A DNA stretch of 64,000 nt. Source: Methylobacterium organophilum. GTDB taxonomy: Bacteria > Pseudomonadota > Alphaproteobacteria > Rhizobiales > Beijerinckiaceae. Below, in pieces: positions 26,604 to 35,439 of this stretch; positions within the stretch are counted from its first letter, which is position 1, and each line of letters starts with the position of its first letter. A model generated the notes under the pieces. The model made no database searches. It had not been told where the DNA came from and was given only the letters and a program-made list of their open reading frames with translations. Location: NCBI RefSeq assembly GCF_022179465.1, contig NZ_BPQV01000007.1, positions 124,001 through 188,000 on the forward strand. The letters run 5' to 3'. Made by a program: the position numbers and the translations under genes.

Positions 26604-29600
26604 GCCCGGATCTCCTTGGCCGCCATGGCGTCGAGCAGGGTCTCGGGGGGGATCGGCGTCACGACGGGCCAATGGCCGATCGCGTCGGCGATGGCGGCCG
26701 TGATAGCAGGGGTAACGGCGCCGATGCCCATCTCGCCGACGCCGCGGGGGCCGTAGGGATCGCCCGGATCGAGATCGGGAAGGGCGAGGACGCGGCTGCC
26801 CAGCGGGGCATCGGCGATGCCCGGCAGCATGTAGGTGTCGAGATTGGCCGTCAGCGGCCAGCCGGCCTCCAGGCGCACGTCCTCGTGCAGGGTGAAGCCG
26901 AGGCCCTGCACGCCGCCTCCCTCGATCTGGCCGAGATAGGCCGCCGCATCGAGCACCGGCCCGGCGGCGGTGTGCTGGTGCAGATCGAGCACGCGCACCA
27001 GGCCGGTCACCCGATCGATCGCGACCCGGGCGAGGGTGGCGCCGAAGGCGAAGAGATAGCGGGCATTGCCGGCGGTGTACGCGGTCTTGGGATAGTCGAA
27101 GGACGCGGATTCCCGGGGCCGCGCCGCTTCCGGCAGGCGCGCGGCGAGTTCGGCGAAGGGCAGGAGCGGCGTCCCGCTGTTGGAGCGGGCCTCCCGGATG
27201 CCGCCGGGGCCGAGGGCGAGATCTTCCGGCGCGCGGTCGAGCAACCGCGCCGCGGCGGCGAGGAGCCCCCGCCGGAGACCCGGACCGGTCGCCTCGGCGC
27301 CCTTCCAGACCACGAAGGTGCCGCGGGAGGCGGTGGTGGAGCCGGAATCGGGCGTCGTGCCGGTATCGCCGATGACCGGCCGGATATCCTCCCGGGCGAT
27401 GCCGAGGCTCGCGGCGACGGCGCTGCGGATCGCCGTCTGCAGCCCCTGGCCGATCTCGTCGAGACCGTAGAGCGCTTCGATGGCGCCGTCCTCGGCGAGC
27501 CGCAAGGTCACCTCGGCATGGTCCTCCGGCAGGGAACCGAGGCCGTTGCCCTGGTAGTTCAGGGCCATGCCGACGCCGATCCATTCGCCGGTCTGCTCCC
27601 GCGGCGCGTCCCAGAGCGGGCTCGCCGCCGCGGCGTCGAGCATCTCGGCGAGCCGCTCGCTCGGGCCGACGCGCTGGCCCAGGAAACCGGGGCTGCCGAC
27701 CGCGCGCAGGTTCAGCCGGCGCATGGCGACGGGATCGAGCCCGACCTTCTCGGCGAGGCGGCCGACCTGGCTCTCGATGACGAAGGTCATCTCGTTGGCG
27801 CCGAAGCCGCGGAAGGCGCCGCCGGTGCCGTTGTTGGTCGCCACGAGGCGGCCCCGCGCCTCGACATGGGGCACGGCATAGGGGCCGCAGGAATGTTCGA
27901 GCGCGGTCTCGACCACGCCGGGGCTGAGGGAGGCATAAGCGCCCCCATCGGCCACGAGATCGACCGCGACGGCGACGAGGCGGCCTTCCGCGTCGCAGCC
28001 GGTGCGCATGCGGATGCGCGTCGGGTTGCGCTTCGAGCCGGCCAGGACCGATTCCGCCCGGTCGAGATGCAGCCGCACCGGCCGGCCGGCCTTGAGGGCG
28101 AGCAGGGCGAGGGCCGGCTGGACCGTGAGCTCGTCCTTGCCCCCGAAGGCACCGCCGGTCGGGCTCGTGACGACGCGGATGCGCGCCTCCGGCCAGCCGA
28201 GGATGCGGGCGAGCTGGAGCCGGTCGCGGGCGCCGTGCTGGCCGCCGGCCCGCACCGTCAGGGACCCGTCGGGCTCGACCATGGCCCAGCCGCCCTCGGT
28301 CTCCATGAAGCCGTGCATCTGGCGCGGGGTGACGTAGGTGTCCTCGACGACATGGGCGCAGGTCGCCAGCGCCGCCGCCGCATCGCCCCGGGAGAAGCGG
28401 ATCTCCCGGCGCAGATTGCCCTCCGGGTGGAGCTGCGGCGCGTCCGGGGCGAGGGCGGCCTCCGGCGTGTCGAGGACGGGCAGCGGCTCGTAGGTCACGC
28501 GAATGCGGGCGAGGGCGGCCTGCGCCGTCGCCGCGTCCACCGCCGCCACGGCCGCGACGGCATCGCCGGCGTAGCGCACGAGGCTGTCGCAGAAGGCCGG
28601 CTGGTCCTGCACCATGATCCCGTAGCCGTTGAGGCCGGGCACGTCGCGGTGGGTGACGACGGCCACGACGCCCGGCAGCGCCTCGGCCTCGCGCGTGTCG
28701 ATGGCGAGGATGCGGGCATGGGGCAGCCCCGCCCGCAGGATGCGCCCGACCAGCATGTCCGGCCGGCGGGCATCGGTGAGATAGGCGAGCCGCCCGTGCA
28801 CCTTGTCGGGGATGTCCGGGCGGATGTGCCAGGCTTCCGGATCCGCCGCCTTGGAGACGACGACCTCGCCCGGCGGCGGCGCCTTCGGTGCGGGCCGGCG
28901 GGACCGCCTTTCCGCGACGGAGCGGGCAGGCAAAGCCCCCGGGCCGCCGAGCCCGGCGACGAGGGCGTTGGCGGCCACGCAGCGGCGATAGCGGGCGCTG
29001 CGGAAGGCATCGTCCGGCGCCTCGATCTCCGCGAGCAGGGCCGCGTGCAGCCCCGCCCAGTCGATGGCCGCGAGCGGGCGATCGAGGAGCTGCGCCTCGG
29101 CGCCGCTCAGCCGACGCGGCGGAACCCGGCCGCCGCCCACCGCGAGGCGCGCGCCGACGATGCGGCCCTCCGCGAGGCGCAGCAGCCCCGCTATTCCGAT
29201 CATGCTCGGGGTGAAGGCGGCGCGCAGCCCGGTCTTGCGCTGGGTGAAGCGATCCTGCGCGCCCTGGGCGCGCAACCGGACGGCGAGGATCAGGCTGTCC
29301 GGTGCGGGTGGGGCGGCGAGCCAGTCGGCGAGGCTGCGCCGTTCGAGGCCGCCCGGCCTGCGCAGATCCAGCACGGCGTCGAGGGCGAGCAGAGCCGGAA
29401 GGGCGCAGCCGGCACGGCCGGCGATGTTGCCGCCGAGAGTCGCGAAGGTGCGGATGCCCGGAGCCGCGATGCCGCGGATCGCCTCGCGCAGGAGCGGCAG
29501 GTCCCGCGCGACCACCGGATCGGCCTCGATCACCGCGAGCGGCGTCGCCGCCCCGATGCTCACCTCCGCCCCGGCTGTCGTGACGCCGCGCAGGCCGGCG

Positions 29601-29755
29601 AGCCGCGACAGGTCGACCAGCACCTCCGGCCGCTCCACGCCCGCGGCCCAGTCGAGCTGGAGCGCCGTGGCACCCCCCGCCGGCCGGGCGGCGGACCCGT
29701 ATCGCGCGAGCAGCGCGACCGCCTCGTCCGTGTCGCGCGGTTGCAGAATCCTCAT
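26600..29755 (-). CDS. Molybdenum hydroxylase, FAD domain fused to molybdopterin domain
   Basis: A 1051-residue fusion. Residues 1-280 are the CoxM-like FAD domain (TLGGNIAGRAGCALPALLAL); from about 310 it is the CoxL/XdhB-like molybdopterin subunit, with GGAFGGKDE, FRGFGANEM and the catalytic Glu in GVGEMGIGA near residue 1000. The Mo centre hydroxylates an N-heterocyclic carbon with water. In most relatives the two parts are separate genes. No chaperone of the XdhC/CoxF type is seen in the window. Together with the deaminases and importer, the substrate is probably a purine or related heterocycle, but aldehyde or pyridine-type substrates cannot be excluded. Confidence 0.9.
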   Translation of the reverse strand: MRILQPRDTDEAVALLARYGSAARPAGGATALQLDWAAGVERPEVLVDLSRLAGLRGVTTAGAEVSIGAATPLAVIEADPVVARDLPLLREAIRGIAAPGIRTFATLGGNIAGRAGCALPALLALDAVLDLRRPGGLERRSLADWLAAPPAPDSLILAVRLRAQGAQDRFTQRKTGLRAAFTPSMIGIAGLLRLAEGRIVGARLAVGGGRVPPRRLSGAEAQLLDRPLAAIDWAGLHAALLAEIEAPDDAFRSARYRRCVAANALVAGLGGPGALPARSVAERRSRRPAPKAPPPGEVVVSKAADPEAWHIRPDIPDKVHGRLAYLTDARRPDMLVGRILRAGLPHARILAIDTREAEALPGVVAVVTHRDVPGLNGYGIMVQDQPAFCDSLVRYAGDAVAAVAAVDAATAQAALARIRVTYEPLPVLDTPEAALAPDAPQLHPEGNLRREIRFSRGDAAAALATCAHVVEDTYVTPRQMHGFMETEGGWAMVEPDGSLTVRAGGQHGARDRLQLARILGWPEARIRVVTSPTGGAFGGKDELTVQPALALLALKAGRPVRLHLDRAESVLAGSKRNPTRIRMRTGCDAEGRLVAVAVDLVADGGAYASLSPGVVETALEHSCGPYAVPHVEARGRLVATNNGTGGAFRGFGANEMTFVIESQVGRLAEKVGLDPVAMRRLNLRAVGSPGFLGQRVGPSERLAEMLDAAAASPLWDAPREQTGEWIGVGMALNYQGNGLGSLPEDHAEVTLRLAEDGAIEALYGLDEIGQGLQTAIRSAVAASLGIAREDIRPVIGDTGTTPDSGSTTASRGTFVVWKGAEATGPGLRRGLLAAAARLLDRAPEDLALGPGGIREARSNSGTPLLPFAELAARLPEAARPRESASFDYPKTAYTAGNARYLFAFGATLARVAIDRVTGLVRVLDLHQHTAAGPVLDAAAYLGQIEGGGVQGLGFTLHEDVRLEAGWPLTANLDTYMLPGIADAPLGSRVLALPDLDPGDPYGPRGVGEMGIGAVTPAITAAIADAIGHWPVVTPIPPETLLDAMAAKEIRA

Positions 29756-29840
29756 GCCGTCGGCGCCTGCCCTTCGCGGAGTTTCCGGCAAGCTCGACCG
29801 CAAGCGACGTGCCAGGGCGTGCGGCCTCGGAGCCCCGCGG

Positions 29841-30521
29841 CTAGGCCGGCTCCGTCCCGCCCTTGCGCGCCATCCAATCCTCGAGCGTCGGCGTCGGCAT
29901 CTCGAAGCGGTCGCGGATGGTCGAGCAGGTCGAGCCGCCGAGGCGGGCGATGGCGTCGAGCCGGGACGGGTCGATCCGCAGGCGCTCCGCGTCGACCACC
30001 TCGGCCTGGAAATGCGCGTAGACGATCTCGCCGAGGATGATCTGGCGCGCTTTGCCGATCTCCAGGGTGGTGTGGCGCCGGCACTCGAAGGCGGCGGGCG
30101 CCTCGGCGATCCAGGGCGCGGCGATCACCGTGCCGGGCACGGCGGTGAGCCCGGCTTCGGCGAGCTCGTCGGTGCCCGCGGGAAAGCCCACGGCGCAGAC
30201 ATGCATCGCCTCGGCGATGGCGTGGCTGACGATGTTGACGGTGAAGACCTCCGTCAGCCGGATGTTGCCGGCCGTGTCCTTGAAGGACATGTCGGGATGG
30301 TTCTCGACGCCCAGCGCCAGGATCGGCGGATCGTGCGACAGGCAGTTGAAGAACGAGAACGGCGCCGCGTTCACCCGGCCCTCGGGATCGACCGTCGTCA
30401 CCAGGGCGATGGGCCGCGGCACGATCGCCCCGATCATCAGCTTGTAGCGGTCGCGGGGCGAGAGCACGCGGAAATCGAACGTCACCGTCCCCGCAGGCGC
30501 AGCGGTTGTCCCGCCGGTCAT
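29841..30521 (-). CDS. Flavin reductase / FMN-binding split-barrel protein
   Basis: A 226-residue member of the flavin reductase (DIM6/NTAB) family: RDRYKLMIGAIVPRPIALVT, an FSFFNCLSHDPP loop that binds FMN, then the GNI..T..FTVNIV block. Such proteins reduce FMN with NAD(P)H or are themselves FMN enzymes. It overlaps the upstream deaminase by 4 nt. No ferredoxin-type reductase is encoded in the cluster, so this is the best local candidate for feeding electrons to the Rieske system (inference). Confidence 0.85.
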   Translation of the reverse strand: MTGGTTAAPAGTVTFDFRVLSPRDRYKLMIGAIVPRPIALVTTVDPEGRVNAAPFSFFNCLSHDPPILALGVENHPDMSFKDTAGNIRLTEVFTVNIVSHAIAEAMHVCAVGFPAGTDELAEAGLTAVPGTVIAAPWIAEAPAAFECRRHTTLEIGKARQIILGEIVYAHFQAEVVDAERLRIDPSRLDAIARLGGSTCSTIRDRFEMPTPTLEDWMARKGGTEPA

Positions 30522-31036
30522 GCCTGCCCATCCTGCGGGCCGGAGGAGGCCCGCAGCCGCGCGCCCCAGGCGTCGAGGATCGCGGCGGCCTGCGGCGCGC
30601 CATGCTGCTCGGCGGGCAGCGCCCGCTGCTCGACCGGGGCGCCGGCCTCCGCCCGCAGGGCGTCCGGGTCGACGGGATGGCGTTGCGCCCGGGTCAGCCC
30701 CGCGAAGGCGGTGCCGGCATCCTCCATGGAGGCGGCGTAGTAGAGCCGGGAGATGCCGACCACGCTCATCGTCGCCACGCAGAGGGCGCAGGGCTCGCAG
30801 GAGGTGTAGAGTTCGCAGCCCCTGAGATCGAGGCATTGCAGGCGCGAGCAGGCGTCACGGATCGCCTCGACCTCGCCGTGGGAGGTCGGGTCGAACCGCG
30901 CCCGGGCGCGGTTCAGCCCCTCGCCGACGATCTCCCCGTCGCGCACGATCACGGCGCCGAAAGGCTCGGTGCCGGGCTCGGTCAGGGCGCGCTCGGACAG
31001 GGCGATCGCCCGTTTCATGAAGCGTTCGTCGTACAT
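30518..31036 (-). CDS. Nucleobase/nucleoside deaminase (CDA fold, guanine-deaminase-like)
   Basis: A 172-residue zinc deaminase. The catalytic HxE is His53-Gly-Glu55 (TSHGEVEAI) and the zinc Cys pair is Cys83 and Cys86 (CEPCALC). FGAVIVRDGEIVGEG and the length are typical of GuaD/TadA-like enzymes acting on free bases. ATG 31036 has GAGGA before it; an alternative ATG at 31048 overlaps the upstream Rieske-like gene by 4 nt. It removes an amino group from a heterocycle; guanine or a methylated analogue is plausible in this context. Confidence 0.85.
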   Translation of the reverse strand: MYDERFMKRAIALSERALTEPGTEPFGAVIVRDGEIVGEGLNRARARFDPTSHGEVEAIRDACSRLQCLDLRGCELYTSCEPCALCVATMSVVGISRLYYAASMEDAGTAFAGLTRAQRHPVDPDALRAEAGAPVEQRALPAEQHGAPQAAAILDAWGARLRASSGPQDGQA

Positions 31037-31044
31037 CCCCGTCC

Positions 31045-31911
31045 TCATCCCGGCTGACCGGTGGTGCCGAAGCGCAGGCCCTTCTCCTTGAGCCAGCGCC
31101 GGTAGACCACGGAGGACTTGTCGGCGCGGGTCGGAATCTCGTGCCGGGGCTCCAGCGGCAGGCGCAGGGGTCGCTGGTTCTCGACGATGATGCGGTCCTG
31201 CAGGAAGATGACCTGCTCGAAGTTCAGGAGCGCGGTGTGCGTCGAGACGTCGTCGACGAGGTACATCACCGCCTGCGCCCGGCATAGCTCCTCCTCCATC
31301 GGCTGGATAAACAGGGCGATGGCGTCGAGGCGCGTCGGCGCGGTCGGGCAGACCCGGTAGAGCATCACCACGAAGGGCGAGGGCACCCGGTAGGTCAGCC
31401 GCACGAAGTCGCCGCTCGACTCGGTGGCCGCGATGCGGGGCTGGAAGAAGGTGCAGTTGGTGGCCCAGACCTCGTCCACGTCCCGCCGGATCTCGGAGGC
31501 GTAGGCCGGCACCTCCGTATGCGGCTCGGCCCCGAGGATGTCCGTGTGGACGAAGGGGAAATGGGCCATGTCGAGGAAGTTCTCGACCACGCGGGGCGCC
31601 GAGGTGCGCAGCTTCACCCAGCCGCAGGGTACGAAGCGACGGTCCGCCTCGGCGGCCTCCTCGATGACGAGGAGGTCGCGGTTGGGCTGGCCCAGCGTCG
31701 TCCAGAGGCAGCCGTAGCGCTCCCGGGCCGGCAGGGCGGGGCCGAGGCTGCCATCCGCGGCCCGCTCGCGCACGAGGAAGGCGCCGTCCTCGCGCCGCTC
31801 GGAGACGATGTCCTGGCCGAGAAGCCGCGTGGCGCGGGGCCGCGCCGTCACCTCGGCCGCGGTCTCGATGGCGTACCACTCGTTCAGGGCGACGGGGTCG
31901 GTGGTCTTCAT
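31045..31911 (-). CDS. Rieske-oxygenase catalytic subunit lacking the Rieske cluster (copy 1)
   Basis: A 288-residue protein. The mononuclear-iron motif of Rieske oxygenases is intact: Asn111, Asp114, His117 and His122 (NFLDMAHFPFVH), followed by the distal block QDRIIVENQRP. The [2Fe-2S] Rieske motif (CxH...CxxH) is absent: the N-terminal region keeps the flanks (LLGQDIV and ERYGCLWTTLG) but the cysteine/histidine-bearing middle is missing. It must receive electrons from a Rieske protein in trans, most likely the one at 38630. The nearest described logic is NdmC of caffeine-degrading Pseudomonas. It is about 60% alike by eye to the copy at 44057. Confidence 0.85.
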   Translation of the reverse strand: MKTTDPVALNEWYAIETAAEVTARPRATRLLGQDIVSERREDGAFLVRERAADGSLGPALPARERYGCLWTTLGQPNRDLLVIEEAAEADRRFVPCGWVKLRTSAPRVVENFLDMAHFPFVHTDILGAEPHTEVPAYASEIRRDVDEVWATNCTFFQPRIAATESSGDFVRLTYRVPSPFVVMLYRVCPTAPTRLDAIALFIQPMEEELCRAQAVMYLVDDVSTHTALLNFEQVIFLQDRIIVENQRPLRLPLEPRHEIPTRADKSSVVYRRWLKEKGLRFGTTGQPG

Positions 31912-31975
31912 CGCTCGGTGCTCCTCGGGCCCCGGGTGTCTCGAACGGCACGGCCGACGGGCGGTCGCGGCGGCG

Positions 31976-33379
31976 TCACAGCGGCTTCCCCGGGGCCGCG
32001 CCCGAGGCCGCGAGCGCCGCCTCGGCCTGCGCGAAGAGCTTGCCTTCGTCGAGGCCGACCAGCTCGCCCTTCCGCCAGACGATGCGGCCGTTGATCATGG
32101 TCAGGTCGACGGGCGCGCCGATCCCGACCCGCGGGATCAGGCTCAGGGGATCGTGGCGCGTGCCGACATAGTCCATCCGGCGCGTGTCGATGGCGAAGAG
32201 ATCGGCGGCCATGCCGGGCGCGAGCCGGCCGATATCGTCGCGGCCGAGCACCTGCGCGCCGCCGGCGGTGGCGTAGGCGAGGAAGTCCGCCGCCGGCGGA
32301 ACGGGATGGGCGCGCTTCGCGGCGACGAGGCACTGCAGCATGTAGGCCGAGTGCAGGCAGTGCATCAGATTGGAATTGTCGTTCGAGGCGGCGCCGTCGC
32401 AGCCGAGGCCGAGCTTCACGCCGAAAGCGGCCATGGCCGGGATGTCGGTGACCTCGGCGCCCACCAGGTAGACCGGCTCCGGGCAATGCGCGACGCCGGT
32501 GCCGCTGCGCGCGAGGGTGCGCAGCTCGTCGTGGGTCAGCTCCCAGCAATGGGCGTAGAAGGCGTCCGGCCCGGCAAAGCCGAGCTCCGCGCAGTAATCG
32601 ACCGTGCGCATCCCGTGGCGCGCCTGGATCACCGCGCTCTCGCCCTCGCCGACATGCGTGTGCATCATCACCCCGCGGTCCCGCGCCAGGGCGACGGATT
32701 CCACGAAGGTCTCGCGGTAGCAGTTCACCGGCTGGCAGGGCGCCACCACGACCCGGCGCATGCCGAAGCGCCCCGCCTCGTGATAGCTGTCGATCAGCCG
32801 CGCACAGTCGCCGATGAACTCGTCCGTGGTCTCCAGCATCGCGTCGGGGATCGTCGAGCCTTCCGACTTCGGCAGGGTGTTGCCGCCGCGGCCCGCGTGG
32901 AAGCGCAGGCCCAGCAGCTCCGCCGCCTCGAACTGGCGGTCGATCAGGCGCTTCCCGGCATGGCGCGGAAAGCAGTACTGATGGTCGAGCGCCGTGGTGC
33001 AGCCATGCTTGATCAGCTCCGCCATGGCGGTGACCGAGGAATGGTAGAAGCAATCCTCGTCGAGCCGGGAGAAGACCGGATAGATCCGGTCGAGCCATTC
33101 GAGCACCGACAGCCTGGTCCAGTCGAGCTCGGCGCGGTTGCGCACGAAGCACTGGAAGAAGTGGTGATGCGTGTTCACGAGGCCCGGATAGACGAACCAC
33201 CCTTCCGCGTTCGTGACCGCGACGCCCTCGGCGAGCGGCCCATCGGCCAGCCCCTGGCCGATCGCCGTGATCGCCGGGCCCTCGATCAGGATGTCGACGT
33301 CGCGCAGCACTTTGGGTCCGCTGCCGTCGTCGCTCACCACGGCGGCGCAGTTCTTCAGGAGGTGGCGCACGGGCGGCAT
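31976..33379 (-). CDS. Amidohydrolase, 8-oxoguanine-deaminase-like
   Basis: A 467-residue amidohydrolase of the ATZ/TRZ subgroup. Metal ligands are visible: HxH in NTHHHFFQ, His in MHTHVGEGE, His in AHCWELT and Asp in GLGCDGAASND; the last motif is shared with 8-oxoguanine and isoxanthopterin deaminases. It hydrolyses C-N bonds of a purine-, pterin- or triazine-like ring, releasing ammonia. It lies 64 nt upstream of the Rieske-like gene and downstream of the ABC importer in the same direction. Exact substrate unknown. Confidence 0.85.
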   Translation of the reverse strand: MPPVRHLLKNCAAVVSDDGSGPKVLRDVDILIEGPAITAIGQGLADGPLAEGVAVTNAEGWFVYPGLVNTHHHFFQCFVRNRAELDWTRLSVLEWLDRIYPVFSRLDEDCFYHSSVTAMAELIKHGCTTALDHQYCFPRHAGKRLIDRQFEAAELLGLRFHAGRGGNTLPKSEGSTIPDAMLETTDEFIGDCARLIDSYHEAGRFGMRRVVVAPCQPVNCYRETFVESVALARDRGVMMHTHVGEGESAVIQARHGMRTVDYCAELGFAGPDAFYAHCWELTHDELRTLARSGTGVAHCPEPVYLVGAEVTDIPAMAAFGVKLGLGCDGAASNDNSNLMHCLHSAYMLQCLVAAKRAHPVPPAADFLAYATAGGAQVLGRDDIGRLAPGMAADLFAIDTRRMDYVGTRHDPLSLIPRVGIGAPVDLTMINGRIVWRKGELVGLDEGKLFAQAEAALAASGAAPGKPL

Positions 33380-33425
33380 CGGCAGACTCGATCTGAAATT
33401 CGGGAGCGGAGAGGCCGCCCGCCCC

Positions 33426-34361
33426 TCACCGCACGTCGCGGTGATAGGGGCGGGCCAGGGCGGCGGGCTCGGCGAAGAAGGGCTTCAGCCGCTGCCAAGC
33501 GACCACGGGCAGGATGATGAAGGCGATAGTGCCGAGATAGGGCAGCATCGAGAGGATGGCCGGCGCCACCGGCCAGCCGCGGGCTTGGCCGACGAAGCCC
33601 AGGGCCGTGATGATGCCGAAGATCAGCGCCGCCCCCACCGCCGTGAGCGGCCGGTAGCCCGCGAAGATCACGAGCGCCACCGCGATCCAGCCGCGGCCGG
33701 CCACCACGCCCTCCGACCAGGACGGCACGAAGGCGAGGGTGAGATAGGCGCCGGCCCCCCCGGCCAGGGCCGCGCCCAGAGCCACGTACCAGAACCGGAT
33801 CGCGGTGACGGGGATGCCAGAGGCGTCGGCGGCGGCGGGATTCTCGCCCACCGCCCGCATGTTGAGGCCGTGGCGCGTCTTGAACATCAGCCAATGGATG
33901 GCCACCGGCAGGAGACCGTAGATCAGGTAGACGAGCAGGTTCTGCGAGAACAGCGCCTGCCCGACCACCGGCAGGTCGCTGAGATACGGGATCGGCACGC
34001 GCTCGAACACGGCCCTGGCCGGCGAGCCCGCATAGGGGCGCCCGAGGGTCGCGGCGAGGCCGGTGCCGAGCAGGGTGAGGGCGAGGCCGCACAGCACCTG
34101 GTTGGCCCGCATCAGGACGGTGGCCAGGGCGAACAGGCAGCCGAACAGGAAGCCGGCGGCGAGCGCCGCCAGGAAGCCGAGCGTCGGGCTCGCCGTCGCC
34201 GAGACGGTGGCGATGCCGGTGAGCGCGCCCATCGCCATCAATCCCTCGACGCCGAGATTCACGACGCCGACCCGCTCGGCCAGAACCTCGCCGAGGGCGG
34301 CGAGCGCCAGAACGCCGCCCGCCAGCACGGCGGTGGCGAGAATGCCGGTGATGATCTCCAT
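33426..34361 (-). CDS. ABC transporter permease 2 (nucleoside/base type)
   Basis: A 311-residue inner-membrane permease of the BPD_transp_2 family with about 8-9 hydrophobic segments. The family's GVVNLGVEGLMAMGA block is near residues 33-48 and the GA.GGAGAYLTLAF region near 200. It is 10 nt after the other permease. Together with that protein, the double ATPase and the BMP-type binding protein it forms an importer of the class that takes up purine nucleosides or related compounds. Confidence 0.9.
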   Translation of the reverse strand: MEIITGILATAVLAGGVLALAALGEVLAERVGVVNLGVEGLMAMGALTGIATVSATASPTLGFLAALAAGFLFGCLFALATVLMRANQVLCGLALTLLGTGLAATLGRPYAGSPARAVFERVPIPYLSDLPVVGQALFSQNLLVYLIYGLLPVAIHWLMFKTRHGLNMRAVGENPAAADASGIPVTAIRFWYVALGAALAGGAGAYLTLAFVPSWSEGVVAGRGWIAVALVIFAGYRPLTAVGAALIFGIITALGFVGQARGWPVAPAILSMLPYLGTIAFIILPVVAWQRLKPFFAEPAALARPYHRDVR

Positions 34362-34371
34362 GGCGATCCCC

Positions 34372-35424
34372 TCAGGCGGCCCGCGCCGGCTGGCGCACGA
34401 GCTTGTAATGGGCGAGCTCGTCGCCGATCGCAGTGAAGAACAGGATCAGGCCCGTGGTCGCGAGCACGGCGCTGGTGTTCAGGCCCTGGGCCGACAGGAT
34501 GATGCCGGCGTTCAGGAGCGTCGCCATCAGCGCCGCCGTGGCGAGCACCGCGAGGCAGGAGCCGCGGGCGAGCACGGCGACCATGATGCCGAGATAGCCG
34601 TAATTGTTGGAGATGCCGCCCTGGAGACGGTGGGCGGTGCCCGACAGCTCGATCATGCCGGCGAGCCCGGCGATGGCGCCGGAGAGCAGCATCACCGCGA
34701 TGATGCGGCGGCGCACGGGGATGCCGGCATAGATCGCCGCGCCCGGATTGGCACCGGCGACGCGGACCTCGTAGCCGAAGCGGGTGAAGCTGAGGAGCAG
34801 GGCCACCCCGATCGCCACGGCGACCGCGATCGGCAGGCCCCAATGCAAAGCGTCGCCCAGGGCCGGCATCTCGTAGGGCACCCGCGCCGTCGCCGCGAGT
34901 GCGGCGCCGGTCTTGTCCCGCCAGGGCCCGGTCGCGACCCAGGCCACGAGCAGGGCCGCGACGAAGTTGAGGAGCAGGGTCGTGATCAGCTCGTTCACCC
35001 CGGCATAGGCCCGGGCCAGGGTGGGCAGCAGGATCCACAGCGCCCCGGCCACCATGGCCGCGGCGGCCATGGCCGGGAGCATCGCGGAATCCGGCCCGTC
35101 CAGGTGAAGCCCGACCGCGGTCGCCGCCAGGGCGCCGACGCTGAACTGGCCCTCGCCGCCGATGTTCCACAGCCCGATCCGCTGGGTGATCGCGACGGCG
35201 ATGCCGGTGAGGATCAGGGGCGTGAGCAACAGTCCCACATCCTCCAGGCCCTCCATGGAGCCGGTCGCCGTCGTCAGGAAGTCGGCTCCCATGGCGACGG
35301 GCGCCCGGCCGCCCACCGCCAGCACGAGGCCGACGCAGAGGAGCGCGATCAGGATCGCGAGGATGCGTCCCGTCAGGGCCGCAGCGGCAGTCGCCGAGGG
35401 CATGCGTTGGAGGCGCCAGTTCAT
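34372..35424 (-). CDS. ABC transporter permease 1 (nucleoside/base type)
   Basis: A 350-residue BPD_transp_2 permease with about 9-10 membrane segments. It has the family's LWNIGGEGQFSVGALAAT block near residues 88-105 and a GLAGMIELSGTAHRLQ segment. It is 15 nt after the ATPase gene and 10 nt before the second permease. It pairs with the latter to form a heterodimeric channel. Confidence 0.9.
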   Translation of the reverse strand: MNWRLQRMPSATAAAALTGRILAILIALLCVGLVLAVGGRAPVAMGADFLTTATGSMEGLEDVGLLLTPLILTGIAVAITQRIGLWNIGGEGQFSVGALAATAVGLHLDGPDSAMLPAMAAAAMVAGALWILLPTLARAYAGVNELITTLLLNFVAALLVAWVATGPWRDKTGAALAATARVPYEMPALGDALHWGLPIAVAVAIGVALLLSFTRFGYEVRVAGANPGAAIYAGIPVRRRIIAVMLLSGAIAGLAGMIELSGTAHRLQGGISNNYGYLGIMVAVLARGSCLAVLATAALMATLLNAGIILSAQGLNTSAVLATTGLILFFTAIGDELAHYKLVRQPARAA

Positions 35425-35439
35425 CGTGTCGATCCGCCG

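Noticed and set aside
26672-30040. Open plus-strand frame of about 1100 codons opposite the Mo hydroxylase
   Set aside because: Antisense shadow; the minus strand encodes a complete FAD-Mo protein with all motifs.
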